Shown here: positions 1 to 5,908 of the stretch, piece after piece
Position numbering within the stretch: the first letter of the stretch is position 1
How the letters are laid out: the number at the start of each line of letters is the position of its first letter
Origin: Pseudomonadota bacterium
GTDB lineage: Bacteria > Pseudomonadota > Gammaproteobacteria > UBA5335
Direction of reading: 5' to 3'
Length of the DNA: 15,598 nucleotides
Assembly: GCA_002862965.1 (NCBI GenBank)
Contig: PKCW01000128.1
Span: 1 to 15,598 of the forward strand
Made by a program: the position numbers and the translations under genes
The notes under the pieces: model-generated
The model's database searches: none
Told to the model about the DNA's origin: nothing
What the model saw: only the letters and a program-made list of their open reading frames with translations

Positions 1-555
1 AGCGAAACCGCGACGCCCGCCCCGGTCAATCACTACGCGATCAGCAAACTGGCGATGGAACACATGGCGCGGACGCGGCTGGACGAACTGCCGATCGTGC
101 TCACGCGGCCGTTCAACTACACCGGCGTCGGCCAGAACGAGAACTTCCTGGTGCCCAAGATCGTCGGCCATTTTCAGCGTCGGGAGGCGCGCATCCGGCT
201 CGGCAACACCGATGTGGTGCGCGAATTCAACGACGTGCGCCGCGTGGCGCAGGCCTATCTCGGCCTCCTGGAACGCTGTCCGGCGGGGGAGACCGTGAAC
301 ATCTGCTCCGGGCGGGGGCATCGGGTGGCCGACGTGGTCGAGCTGTTGCGATCGCTTTCCGGCAGTCCGATCGCGGTCGACGTCGATCACGGCCTGGTGC
401 GGGCCATCGATGCCAAGTGCCTGATCGGCGACCCGGCCAAGCTTCATGCGACGCTGGGCGCCCTGCCGGATTACACGCTGGAGGAAACGCTGTCCTGGAT
501 GCTGGCCGACCTGTCGCACGGCCACGGTCTCAAGTGCGCGGCCGGTGCGGCCTGA
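1..555 (+). CDS. NAD-dependent epimerase/dehydratase, GDP-6-deoxy-4-keto-mannose reductase-like (5' truncated)
   Basis: The reading frame is open from base 1, so the N-terminal Rossmann half (NAD-binding GxxGxxG) lies outside the window; about 184 residues remain. The catalytic YxxxK of extended SDRs is visible at the start as NHYAISK. It is followed by RPFNYTGVGQNENFLVPK and then VVREFNDVRRV, which match the substrate-binding region of the GDP-mannose dehydratase / Rmd branch, where similar RPFN.TGPGQ and RDF.DVRD motifs occur. The family makes GDP-deoxyhexoses such as GDP-D-rhamnose for O-antigen or exopolysaccharide. The downstream glycosyltransferases, of mannose/rhamnose-type families, fit that role. 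Reductase rather than dehydratase is an inference from these motifs; a different nucleotide-sugar epimerase remains possible. The stop is TGA at 553-555. Confidence 0.75.
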   Translation, partial: SETATPAPVNHYAISKLAMEHMARTRLDELPIVLTRPFNYTGVGQNENFLVPKIVGHFQRREARIRLGNTDVVREFNDVRRVAQAYLGLLERCPAGETVNICSGRGHRVADVVELLRSLSGSPIAVDVDHGLVRAIDAKCLIGDPAKLHATLGALPDYTLEETLSWMLADLSHGHGLKCAAGAA

Positions 556-625
556 TCAATGAGTTTCTTGGACGTCGATCATGAACAGCTTGCATCGAAT
601 GACTATCATCGGAGCGGGATGACGC

Positions 626-1378
626 ATGCGTGACGCCATCGAAGAGAAGCAGCGCATAGAAATCGCATATTGGCGCGATTCCATTGATGAGTCTCCTAAC
701 TCTGACTCCGTGGTAACTGTCGTTAATAAAATGACAGAGGCGGCAATTTTTCTGGACTGTATGAAGATGTACCACGCGGAAGTGTCCCCGGCTGGTCGGG
801 TCGTTGAATTGGGCTGCGGGCAGGGATGGGCTTCATGTATCTACAAGAAAATGTTTCCTGAAGCGGATGTTACCGCCACGGACTTGAGCGGCTTTGCCGT
901 TGCCTCGATTTCAAAGTGGGAAGCGATATTTGGCATCAGGGTGAACCGTTCATATGCATGCAAAAGCTATGAAACAGAAGAGGATGATGCTTCCGTTGAC
1001 CTGATTTTTTGTTTTGCTTCGGCACATCACTTTCTCGCTCATAGAAGAACCGTCAGGGAGATCTCGAGAATATTGAAGCCTGGCGGGAAAGCTATTTACT
1101 TTTATGAGCCTACATCACCTATATATCTTTATTCTTTGGCGCATAAAAGGGTTAATAGAAAAAGACCAGAAGTCCCAGAAGATGTGCTAATTGTCTCCGA
1201 GCTTCACAAGCTGTCCAAGTTGGAAAACCTTGATCTTCGAATAGATTACTACCCTTCACTAATTCATAGAGGGCCTTTGGAAACGATATATTATTACTTC
1301 TTGAGCAAGATTCCTTTTCTTCAGAAAATGGTTCCTTGTACCGCGAATTTTATTTTCACAAAACCGCCTTCATGCTAG
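626..1378 (+). CDS. SAM-dependent class I methyltransferase
   Basis: This 250-aa protein has a Rossmann methyltransferase core. Motif I is VVELGCGQGW at residues 59-68, the acidic residue that would bind the SAM ribose is about D86 (TATDLS), a VDLIFCFASAHHF strand lies at about 124-136, and the post-core motif ISRILKPGGKAIY lies at about 146-158. The C-terminal 90 residues are Tyr/Lys-rich and may bind the substrate. The start at 626 is supported by GGAG at 611-614. The gene sits between a nucleotide-sugar enzyme and two glycosyltransferases and overlaps the next start by 7 bp, so it probably methylates a sugar of the same polysaccharide (inference; the acceptor cannot be read). Base composition is strikingly lower in GC than its neighbours: roughly 37-40% in the two lines covering 1081-1200. 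This suggests separate acquisition, as is common in O-antigen clusters. Confidence 0.85.
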   Translation: MRDAIEEKQRIEIAYWRDSIDESPNSDSVVTVVNKMTEAAIFLDCMKMYHAEVSPAGRVVELGCGQGWASCIYKKMFPEADVTATDLSGFAVASISKWEAIFGIRVNRSYACKSYETEEDDASVDLIFCFASAHHFLAHRRTVREISRILKPGGKAIYFYEPTSPIYLYSLAHKRVNRKRPEVPEDVLIVSELHKLSKLENLDLRIDYYPSLIHRGPLETIYYYFLSKIPFLQKMVPCTANFIFTKPPSC

Positions 1379-2499
1379 CGATTAATGGTCGATTTGTAAC
1401 TCAACGCACCACGGGCGTGCAGCGCTATGCGCGCGAGATGCTGCTGGCGCTGGATGACCTGCTCAGCACGCGCGAATCGTCCGCATCGGCCGATGCCGTC
1501 ACAGCACAATTGCTGGTGCCTCCTGATGCGCCGGCATCGCTGCCCGTGCTGCGCTCCATCGCCATCCGCCGCGTCGGCCGGCTGCGCGGGCATCTGTGGG
1601 AGCAACTGGAGCTGCCGCGCCATGCGCGCGGCGTGCTGCTCAACTGGTGCAACACATTCCCCGTCCTCGCGCGCCATCAGGTGGTCGTGCTGCACGACGC
1701 ATCCGTTTTATCCGCCCCGGAGGGCTACACGCCGGCCTTCCGCGCCTATTACCGCGCCTTGTTTGCGCTGGCCGCGCGTCGCTCCATGCTGCGCGTGGCG
1801 ACCGTCTCGGCATTTTCCGCCATGGAGCTGCGCCTGCTGGCCGGGATTCCCGCCGCGCGCCTGCGCATCATCGCCTGCGGCGCCGATCATTGGCGCAGCG
1901 TGGCGCCCGACGAGACGATCCTGGAACGGCTCGATCTGCGCGATGCGCCGTTCATCCTCACCGTGGCCAGCGACAACCCGAACAAGAATACCGCCCGGCT
2001 GGTGACCGCCTACAGCCGCCTCGCGCCGCGCGGCGTGCGGCTGGTGCTGGCCGGCGCCGGCCATGCGCGCGTGTTCGCGCAAACCGCGCCCACGGTTGCG
2101 GATGGCCTGGTGCGCACCGGTTATCTCGCCGATGCCGAGCTTGCGGCACTGTATCGCCACGCGCGCGCCTTCGTGTTCCCTTCGCTCTACGAGGGCTTCG
2201 GCCTGCCGCCGCTGGAGGCAATGACGTTCGGCTGCCCGGTGCTGTGCTCCTACGCCGCCTCGCTGCCCGAGGTCGCGGGCGACGCGGCACTGTATTGCGA
2301 TGCCGAGGATGTGGACGACATCGCGCGCAAGCTGCAGCAGATCCTGGAGGACGACGCCCTGCGGGAACGCCTGATCGCGGCGGGGACGCGCCAGGTCCAG
2401 CGCTTCCTCTGGCGCGATGCGGCGGCGAAGATGCTCACGCTGGCGCAGGATGCACAGCCTCGCGCCATGCCAAGCGCTGTGGCACGCCTCAACGGATGA
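1372..2499 (+). CDS. GT4-family glycosyltransferase (MtfB/WbpY-like)
   Basis: This 375-aa GT-B glycosyltransferase belongs to the group 1/GT4 family. The N-terminus has FVTQRTTGVQRYARE, the typical acceptor-side opening of the MtfB-like subgroup. The C-terminal nucleotide-sugar domain shows PFILTVASDNPNKN and the E-x7-E motif at E274 and E282 within FPSLYEGFGLPPLEAM. I chose ATG 1372, which overlaps the methyltransferase stop (1376-1378) and gives the usual N-terminus. A TTG at 1336 would only add 12 residues that look like read-through of the upstream gene. Family members add mannose or D-rhamnose to O-polysaccharide chains at the cytoplasmic membrane. The donor sugar here is inferred from the neighbouring Rmd-like enzyme. 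Confidence 0.88.
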   Translation: MLAINGRFVTQRTTGVQRYAREMLLALDDLLSTRESSASADAVTAQLLVPPDAPASLPVLRSIAIRRVGRLRGHLWEQLELPRHARGVLLNWCNTFPVLARHQVVVLHDASVLSAPEGYTPAFRAYYRALFALAARRSMLRVATVSAFSAMELRLLAGIPAARLRIIACGADHWRSVAPDETILERLDLRDAPFILTVASDNPNKNTARLVTAYSRLAPRGVRLVLAGAGHARVFAQTAPTVADGLVRTGYLADAELAALYRHARAFVFPSLYEGFGLPPLEAMTFGCPVLCSYAASLPEVAGDAALYCDAEDVDDIARKLQQILEDDALRERLIAAGTRQVQRFLWRDAAAKMLTLAQDAQPRAMPSAVARLNG

Positions 2500-2512
2500 A
2501 CCCGTACGCCCG

Positions 2513-3736
2513 ATGATGACGGACTTGCCCACCGCCCTGCCCGCCAAAACCGCGCTGGTGCACGACTGGCTGTACGTCTATGGCGGCGCCGAGCGCGTGC
2601 TGGAGCAGATGCTGGACTGTTATCCGCAGGCCGAGCTGTTCAGCCTGATCGACTTTCTGCCGCCCGGCGAGCGCGGCTGCATCCGCCACAAGCCGGTCGC
2701 CACCTCCTTCATTCAGCGGTTGCCCGGCGCGCGCACGCACCACCGCGCCTATCTGCCGCTGATGCCGCTGGCGATCGAGCAGCTCGACCTCTCGCCCTAC
2801 GAACTCGTGCTCTCGAGCAGCTACGCCGTGGCGGGTGGCGTGCTGACCGGTCCCGACCAACTGCACCTGTGCATGTGCTATTCGCCCATCCGCTACGCCT
2901 GGGACCTGCAGCATCAATACCTGCGCGAAGCGGGCCTCGAACGCGGCATCAAGAGCGTGCTGGCGCGAGCGATCCTGCATTACATGCGTCTGTGGGAGAG
3001 CCGCACGGCAAACGGCGTGGATGCCTACATCGCCATCTCCGAGTTCATCGCCCGGCGCATCCGCAAAGTCCACGGTCGCGCGTCCAGGGTGATCTATCCG
3101 CCGGTGGACGTCGCCGCCTTCACACTGCGCGAGCACAAGGAGGATTTCTACCTCACCGTCGCGCGCATGGTGCCTTACAAGCAGATTCCGCTCATCGTGG
3201 AGGCCTTCGCGGCGATGCCGAACCGGCGCCTGGTCGTGATCGGCGACGGGCCGGATCTGGCGCGGTGCAAGGCGGTCGCCGCGCCCAATGTGGAATTGCT
3301 GGGCCATCAGCCCTTCGAGGTGTTGCGCGATCATCTGCAGCGCGCCCGGGCCTTCGTCTTCGCCGCCGAGGAAGACTTCGGCATCGCGCCGGTGGAGGCG
3401 CAGGCTTGCGGCACGCCCGTCATCGCCTTCGGCCGGGGCGGCGCGCGTGAAACCATCGTCGGTCTGGATGAGCCCGCAGCGCTGGAGGGAACGCGAGCAG
3501 CGCCGACGGGGCTGTTCTTCGCCGAACAATCGATTGCCGCCATCGTGGCCGCGATCGAGCGCTTCGAGCGGGTGCGCGACGAGCTGGCGCCCGCCGCCTG
3601 CCGCCACAACGCAGTTCGCTTCGCGCCGGAGCGATTTCGGGCCGAATTCAGCGCGTTCGTGGAAGGGAGTTGGGGCCGGCACATGGCCGGCGAGCGCATC
3701 GACGGCTGGTGGTTGCCCGACCATCGAGCGCGGTGA
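2513..3736 (+). CDS. GT4-family glycosyltransferase (WbaZ/WbpZ-like)
   Basis: This protein of about 407 aa is a second GT-B/GT4 glycosyltransferase. It opens with KTALVHDWLYVYGGAERVLE, followed by CMCYSPIRYAWDLQHQYL, both characteristic of the WbaZ-like subgroup of mannosyl/rhamnosyltransferases. The C-terminal domain contains RVIYPPVDV, VVIGDGPDL and the E-x7-E motif EDFGIAPVE (E287/E295), then GTPVIAFGRGGARETI. The frame is open further upstream to 2417, but that part overlaps the previous gene and looks noncoding. ATG 2513 or the adjacent ATG 2516 gives the family-like start, 13-16 bp after the previous stop. The two glycosyltransferases in tandem behind an Rmd-like gene resemble wbpY-wbpZ of A-band D-rhamnan loci (inference). 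This is the last gene of the plus-strand cluster in the window. Confidence 0.88.
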   Translation: MMTDLPTALPAKTALVHDWLYVYGGAERVLEQMLDCYPQAELFSLIDFLPPGERGCIRHKPVATSFIQRLPGARTHHRAYLPLMPLAIEQLDLSPYELVLSSSYAVAGGVLTGPDQLHLCMCYSPIRYAWDLQHQYLREAGLERGIKSVLARAILHYMRLWESRTANGVDAYIAISEFIARRIRKVHGRASRVIYPPVDVAAFTLREHKEDFYLTVARMVPYKQIPLIVEAFAAMPNRRLVVIGDGPDLARCKAVAAPNVELLGHQPFEVLRDHLQRARAFVFAAEEDFGIAPVEAQACGTPVIAFGRGGARETIVGLDEPAALEGTRAAPTGLFFAEQSIAAIVAAIERFERVRDELAPAACRHNAVRFAPERFRAEFSAFVEGSWGRHMAGERIDGWWLPDHRAR

Positions 3737-3744
3737 GGCAAATG

Positions 3745-3767
3745 AAAACCCCCGCCGGGGGCGGGGG
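3745..3767 (-). terminator. Rho-independent terminator of the DUF1328-BON-CsbD operon
   Basis: The left arm CCCCCGCC (3749-3756), a 3-nt GGG loop and the right arm GGCGGGGG (3760-3767) form a perfect 8-bp GC stem. On the minus strand it is followed by TTTT (3748-3745) and then a mixed CATTT, so it is oriented to end transcription coming from csbD. On the plus strand no T-run follows the stem, so any effect on the glycosyltransferase transcript would be weaker. Confidence 0.8.
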
Positions 3768-3776
3768 CTGTACGCG

Positions 3777-3796
3777 CGCGTTCCGTTACGAACGCG
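3777..3796. repeat. Inverted repeat / hairpin between convergent operons
   Basis: CGCGTTC (3777-3783) and GAACGCG (3790-3796) pair perfectly over 7 bp with a 6-nt loop. The element lies just after the csbD stop (3804-3806) and just before the intrinsic terminator. It has no T-tract on either strand. It may protect the 3' ends of the two convergent transcripts or assist termination. Confidence 0.5.
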
Positions 3797-3803
3797 GCGC
3801 TGA

Positions 3804-4004
3804 TCAGTGAAGGTCTTTTTCGAAGGCCTTCAGCTGTTCCTCGGCACGATCCTTGGCAAGCCCGTAGCGTTCCTGGATTTTGCCCAGCAGGTAATCCCGG
3901 TTGCCTTCGGCATAGCTCAGGTCGTCATCGGTGAGTTCGCCCCACTTGGCTTTGAGCTGGCCCTTGAGCTGCTTCCACTTGCCTTGAATCCGATCTTCGT
4001 TCAT
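3804..4004 (-). CDS. CsbD-family stress protein (YjbJ-like)
   Basis: This 66-aa, highly charged helical protein fits the CsbD family: [20 protein letters not shown], then [19 protein letters not shown], and a C-terminal [18 protein letters not shown]. The length and the N-terminal [13 protein letters not shown] motif are standard for the family. It has no signal peptide or membrane segment and is presumably cytoplasmic. Members are induced by general stress (sigma-B regulon in Bacillus, osmotic/stationary stress for E. coli YjbJ), but the biochemical role is not established. A GAGAGGAA Shine-Dalgarno at 4011-4018 supports the start at 4004. It is the last gene of the operon, 50 bp after the BON-domain gene, and is followed by an intrinsic terminator. 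Confidence 0.92.
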   Translation of the reverse strand: MNEDRIQGKWKQLKGQLKAKWGELTDDDLSYAEGNRDYLLGKIQERYGLAKDRAEEQLKAFEKDLH

Positions 4005-4054
4005 GAGTGCTTCCTCTCTCTCGGCATTAGCCCGTGTCGTCTTGATGGGCTGCG

Positions 4055-4669
4055 TTATTTGGCCTTCAACGCCTCAGAACTGACGCTCTTGACGCCCTTC
4101 ACGCCTTTGGCGATGGCGATTGCCTTGTCGCGGACCATTTTGGAGGGCACCAGGCCAGCCAGCGTGACCACGCCGTCCTTGGTCGATACATTGATGTCCA
4201 AGCCCTTGATGTCGGAATCGGCCAGCAGCTGCGCCTTCACCTTGGTCGTTACCCAGGCATCGCCGGCCGCATGCTCACCTTCTTCAGCGACTTCTTTCGC
4301 CTTCGCAGTAGCGGTCTGCGGATTCATGGACGAGTCGCCGACGATCAGCGAATTGGCCACGACCTGCACGCCCTCGACGGACTTGGCCACCTGCTCAGCC
4401 TTGGCTTTCGCCTCGGCGGTCGGCGCCGTGCCACGCAAGGTCACCACGCCGGCCTCGGTGTCCACATTGATGTTGATGCTGCGCGTGACTTCGTCCGAGA
4501 GCAGTCTGGTCTTGACCTGCGCCGTTATGGCGGCGTCGTCCACGCGCTGTGTCGCGCTGCGTTCCGCCGCCACCGCCGTGTGCAGCGGATTGATTGCGGC
4601 GACGGCGAGAAATCCGGTTGCTACGACCACGCCCCGATAATAACGATGACCCTTCTTGACGCTCTTCAT
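4055..4669 (-). CDS. Periplasmic two-BON-domain protein (OsmY-like)
   Basis: This 204-aa protein has an N-terminal export signal (positive [12 protein letters not shown], hydrophobic [12 protein letters not shown], likely cleavage after TAVAA near residue 35). Two BON domains follow at about residues 44-111 and 137-203. Each shows the repeating pattern of K(T/A)(R/Q)LL, D(I/V)xxINV, T(E/K)xGVVTL and a later V.GV..V, and they are joined by an Ala/Glu-rich linker. BON domains bind membranes or phospholipids; OsmY is the periplasmic osmotic-stress model. GGAGG just upstream of ATG 4669 is a strong ribosome site. The gene lies 22 bp after DUF1328 and 50 bp before csbD, so it is likely co-transcribed with both as an envelope stress unit. 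Substrate or partner is unknown. Confidence 0.9.
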   Translation of the reverse strand: MKSVKKGHRYYRGVVVATGFLAVAAINPLHTAVAAERSATQRVDDAAITAQVKTRLLSDEVTRSININVDTEAGVVTLRGTAPTAEAKAKAEQVAKSVEGVQVVANSLIVGDSSMNPQTATAKAKEVAEEGEHAAGDAWVTTKVKAQLLADSDIKGLDINVSTKDGVVTLAGLVPSKMVRDKAIAIAKGVKGVKSVSSEALKAK

Positions 4670-4691
4670 TTGTTATCCTCCAGCGATTTAT

Positions 4692-4853
4692 TCAAACGAC
4701 TTTTCGACGGGTGAAAAAAGAAATAACGAACAAAACAAGAAACAGAATGAACAACACCTGAGCGATCCAGCTCGCCGTTCCGGCAATGCCGCTGAAACCC
4801 AAGGCACCAGCCACGATCGCTATTACAAGGAACCACAATGCATAGCCCAGCAT
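4692..4853 (-). CDS. DUF1328 family small membrane protein (YtjA-like)
   Basis: A short gene encodes 53 residues beginning [20 protein letters not shown], continuing with [15 protein letters not shown] and ending SFFTRRKVV. Two hydrophobic helices flank a Gly/Ala turn (FSGIAGTA), and a positive tail follows. This is the classic DUF1328 pattern and length, so it is an integral inner-membrane protein of unknown function. AAGGAGAAACTC precedes ATG 4853 (good Shine-Dalgarno), and the stop is TGA at 4694-4692. The next gene (BON) starts 22 bp downstream. DUF1328 genes often sit with csbD/BON/osmotic-stress genes, which fits this operon. The gene is easily missed because of its size. Confidence 0.9.
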   Translation of the reverse strand: MLGYALWFLVIAIVAGALGFSGIAGTASWIAQVLFILFLVLFVISFFTRRKVV

Positions 4854-4932
4854 GAGTTTCTCCTTCTCTTATGAGAATCGATATGGCCCATGAAAATTTG
4901 ATCGGGCCACGATCATCTTCATTGCTTCAACA

Positions 4933-4952
4933 AGAATCGTTCCGACGATTCT
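4933..4952. promoter_or_regulatory. Perfect 8-bp inverted repeat, candidate operator of the DUF1328-BON-CsbD operon
   Basis: AGAATCGT and ACGATTCT are separated by the 4-nt spacer TCCG, 80-100 bp upstream of the DUF1328 start. Read on the minus strand, the spacer side makes GGAACG, and a second GGAACG lies 19 bp away (plus-strand CGTTCC at 4938-4943 and 4957-4962). This could be a dimeric repressor/activator site or part of an alternative sigma factor promoter. No specific regulator family can be named. Confidence 0.4.
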
Positions 4953-5257
4953 CTGCCGTTCCAAACTTGCTTCTGTGCCTGCTGTGACCGGACCGATTCG
5001 GAAAAGTTCGCCGGTTGCGATGCACACAGACATGCACACCCAAAACCCCCAACTGCGCAATCGAAGCGGAGCGCGCGATGAGGGGCCCATCAAACGACTG
5101 ATCTCATTAGCGTTTTACCGCGATAACGCATCGCTGGCATGGAGGAAATCGCAAACGGATCGAGCACCGAAGTGGGACGCGCATATTTGCGAAACAGAAG
5201 TGCCGCCGCGATGTCACGGTGTCGTCAGACAGAGACACGAGACTGTCCGCGGCTCGA

Positions 5258-5271
5258 TGACAGAGATGTCA
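5258..5271. promoter_or_regulatory. TGACA-N4-TGTCA inverted repeat upstream of the exported-protein gene
   Basis: TGACA (5258-5262) and TGTCA (5267-5271) form a 5-bp inverted repeat with spacer GAGA, 45 bp before the ATG at 5316. A further GATGTCACG copy lies at 5210-5218, matching the one at 5265-5273. The repeat overlaps a poor -35-like ATGACA. It may be an operator for the downstream gene, but the half-sites are short enough for chance. Confidence 0.3.
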
Positions 5272-5315
5272 CGATCCGATACACAATCTTGAAACCGTTT
5301 CAGGGAGTCTCAGAG

Positions 5316-5681
5316 ATGAACGTCAAAGCGATTCTTGCGAGCGCCACGCTGTTCTGCATGGGCAGCGCCGTTTCTGCCGCCGAAATGAACGATCGCCAGT
5401 TGGCGGAAGTTCGCGGCCAGGGTTTCGTCATCGGCATCGAGCTGCCCATCATCGGCAGCCGCGACCTGGTCACCCTGCCCACCCCGCGCGATCTGGCGCT
5501 GGATACCGGCGTGCCGCAGGCCTACGGCGAACTGAACCAGACCTACATCGCCACGCAGCCGAACCGTGACGCTGCCCGCGCTGGTCGCCAGGCCGTGGCC
5601 GACGCCCGCAACAACTTCATCGCGACCACGGCCAGCACCCTCATCGGTCTGCAGGTGCCGGTCAGCATCCGCTTCGAGTAA
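5316..5681 (+). CDS. Small exported protein of unknown function with an ELxxVRGQG-like motif
   Basis: This 121-aa protein has a clear Sec signal peptide (MNVKAILASATLFCMGSAVS, cleavage near AA|E at 22-23). The mature N-terminus is EMNDRQLAEVRGQGFVIG, a short motif (acidic/Asp-x-x-Leu-x-x-Val-x-Gly-Gln-Gly) seen after the signal peptide in assorted small exported gammaproteobacterial proteins. The rest is a hydrophobic beta-like stretch (IELPIIGSRDLVTLPTPRD), a polar middle, and a C-terminal STLIGLQVPVSIRFE. It has no Cys in the mature part and no catalytic motif. ATG 5316 is preceded by GGGAG at 5303-5307. The frame is open upstream to 5139, but that part has no signal-like start. It is monocistronic with its own terminator. 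Function unknown; a surface or periplasmic structural role is only a guess. Confidence 0.75.
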   Translation: MNVKAILASATLFCMGSAVSAAEMNDRQLAEVRGQGFVIGIELPIIGSRDLVTLPTPRDLALDTGVPQAYGELNQTYIATQPNRDAARAGRQAVADARNNFIATTASTLIGLQVPVSIRFE

Positions 5682-5701
5682 ACCGCATCGCTGATGCACT
5701 G

Positions 5702-5729
5702 ACCCCGGGGCAGCGTCTCGGGGTTTTTT
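5702..5729 (+). terminator. Rho-independent terminator after the exported-protein gene
   Basis: ACCCCGGG (5702-5709) pairs with CTCGGGGT (5717-5724), with one G-T wobble, around a 7-nt loop. It is followed by TTTTTT at 5724-5729. It lies 20 bp after the stop codon at 5679-5681 and is oriented for the plus strand. Confidence 0.85.
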
Positions 5730-5808
5730 CATTGCGAGGCCGCTCAAAAGAGCATGCGAGCGGTGTTCGGTCCTCTCTCCGAAGCTGGTGGCAAAGCCGA
5801 CGTCGATT

Positions 5809-5823
5809 CGGAGCTTTGCTCCG
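5809..5823. repeat. Small hairpin downstream of the metal-efflux operon
   Basis: CGGAGC-TTT-GCTCCG is a perfect 6-bp stem about 90 bp beyond the stop of the EamA gene. No T-run follows on the minus strand, so it is not a convincing intrinsic terminator. A second mini-hairpin GCTC-AAAA-GAGC lies at 5742-5753. The long efflux transcript has no clear terminator in this gap; Rho-dependent ending is possible. Confidence 0.35.
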
Positions 5824-5908
5824 TGGCGCTTTCTGTCTCGACCGCAAACCGGATCATCGGACAGCGCTCGGCGGTGCGATGACCGGGCAGGGCGGTGAAC
5901 GCCACGTT

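Larger units (their letters stand above)
4854..5315. other. Divergent intergenic region between the stress operon and an exported-protein gene
   Basis: These 460 bp have no convincing coding sequence. Open frames on both strands are present but show no recognisable family, and one minus-strand frame (4869-5093) ends 15 bp before DUF1328 without a good start context. The region must hold the promoters of both flanking units. It contains a perfect 8-bp inverted repeat at 4933-4952, a 6-bp TGGCCC/GGGCCA inverted repeat (4884-4889/4904-4909) in the presumed leader of DUF1328, and TGACA/TGTCA half-sites at 5212-5271 upstream of the plus-strand gene. No clear -35/-10 pair could be assigned with confidence. 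Confidence 0.6.

Noticed and set aside
581..622. Short frame MNSLHRMTIIGAG resembling the start of a Rossmann flavoprotein, ahead of the methyltransferase
   Set aside because: It has only 13 codons and a seven-residue resemblance; it may be a remnant of a lost gene, but chance is as likely.
559..633. A 24-codon frame overlapping the methyltransferase start
   Set aside because: It has no ribosome site or homology; it could at most be a leader peptide, with no supporting evidence.
2417..2512. N-terminal extension of the second glycosyltransferase
   Set aside because: It overlaps the previous gene in another frame and is Arg-rich; family similarity starts just after ATG 2513/2516.
4869..5093. 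A 74-codon minus-strand frame upstream of DUF1328
   Set aside because: It has no Shine-Dalgarno or family, and it spans the region expected to contain the operon promoter and the inverted repeat.
4975..5292. A 105-codon plus-strand frame in the divergent region
   Set aside because: Its composition and translation look random, and it overlaps the likely promoter of the exported-protein gene.
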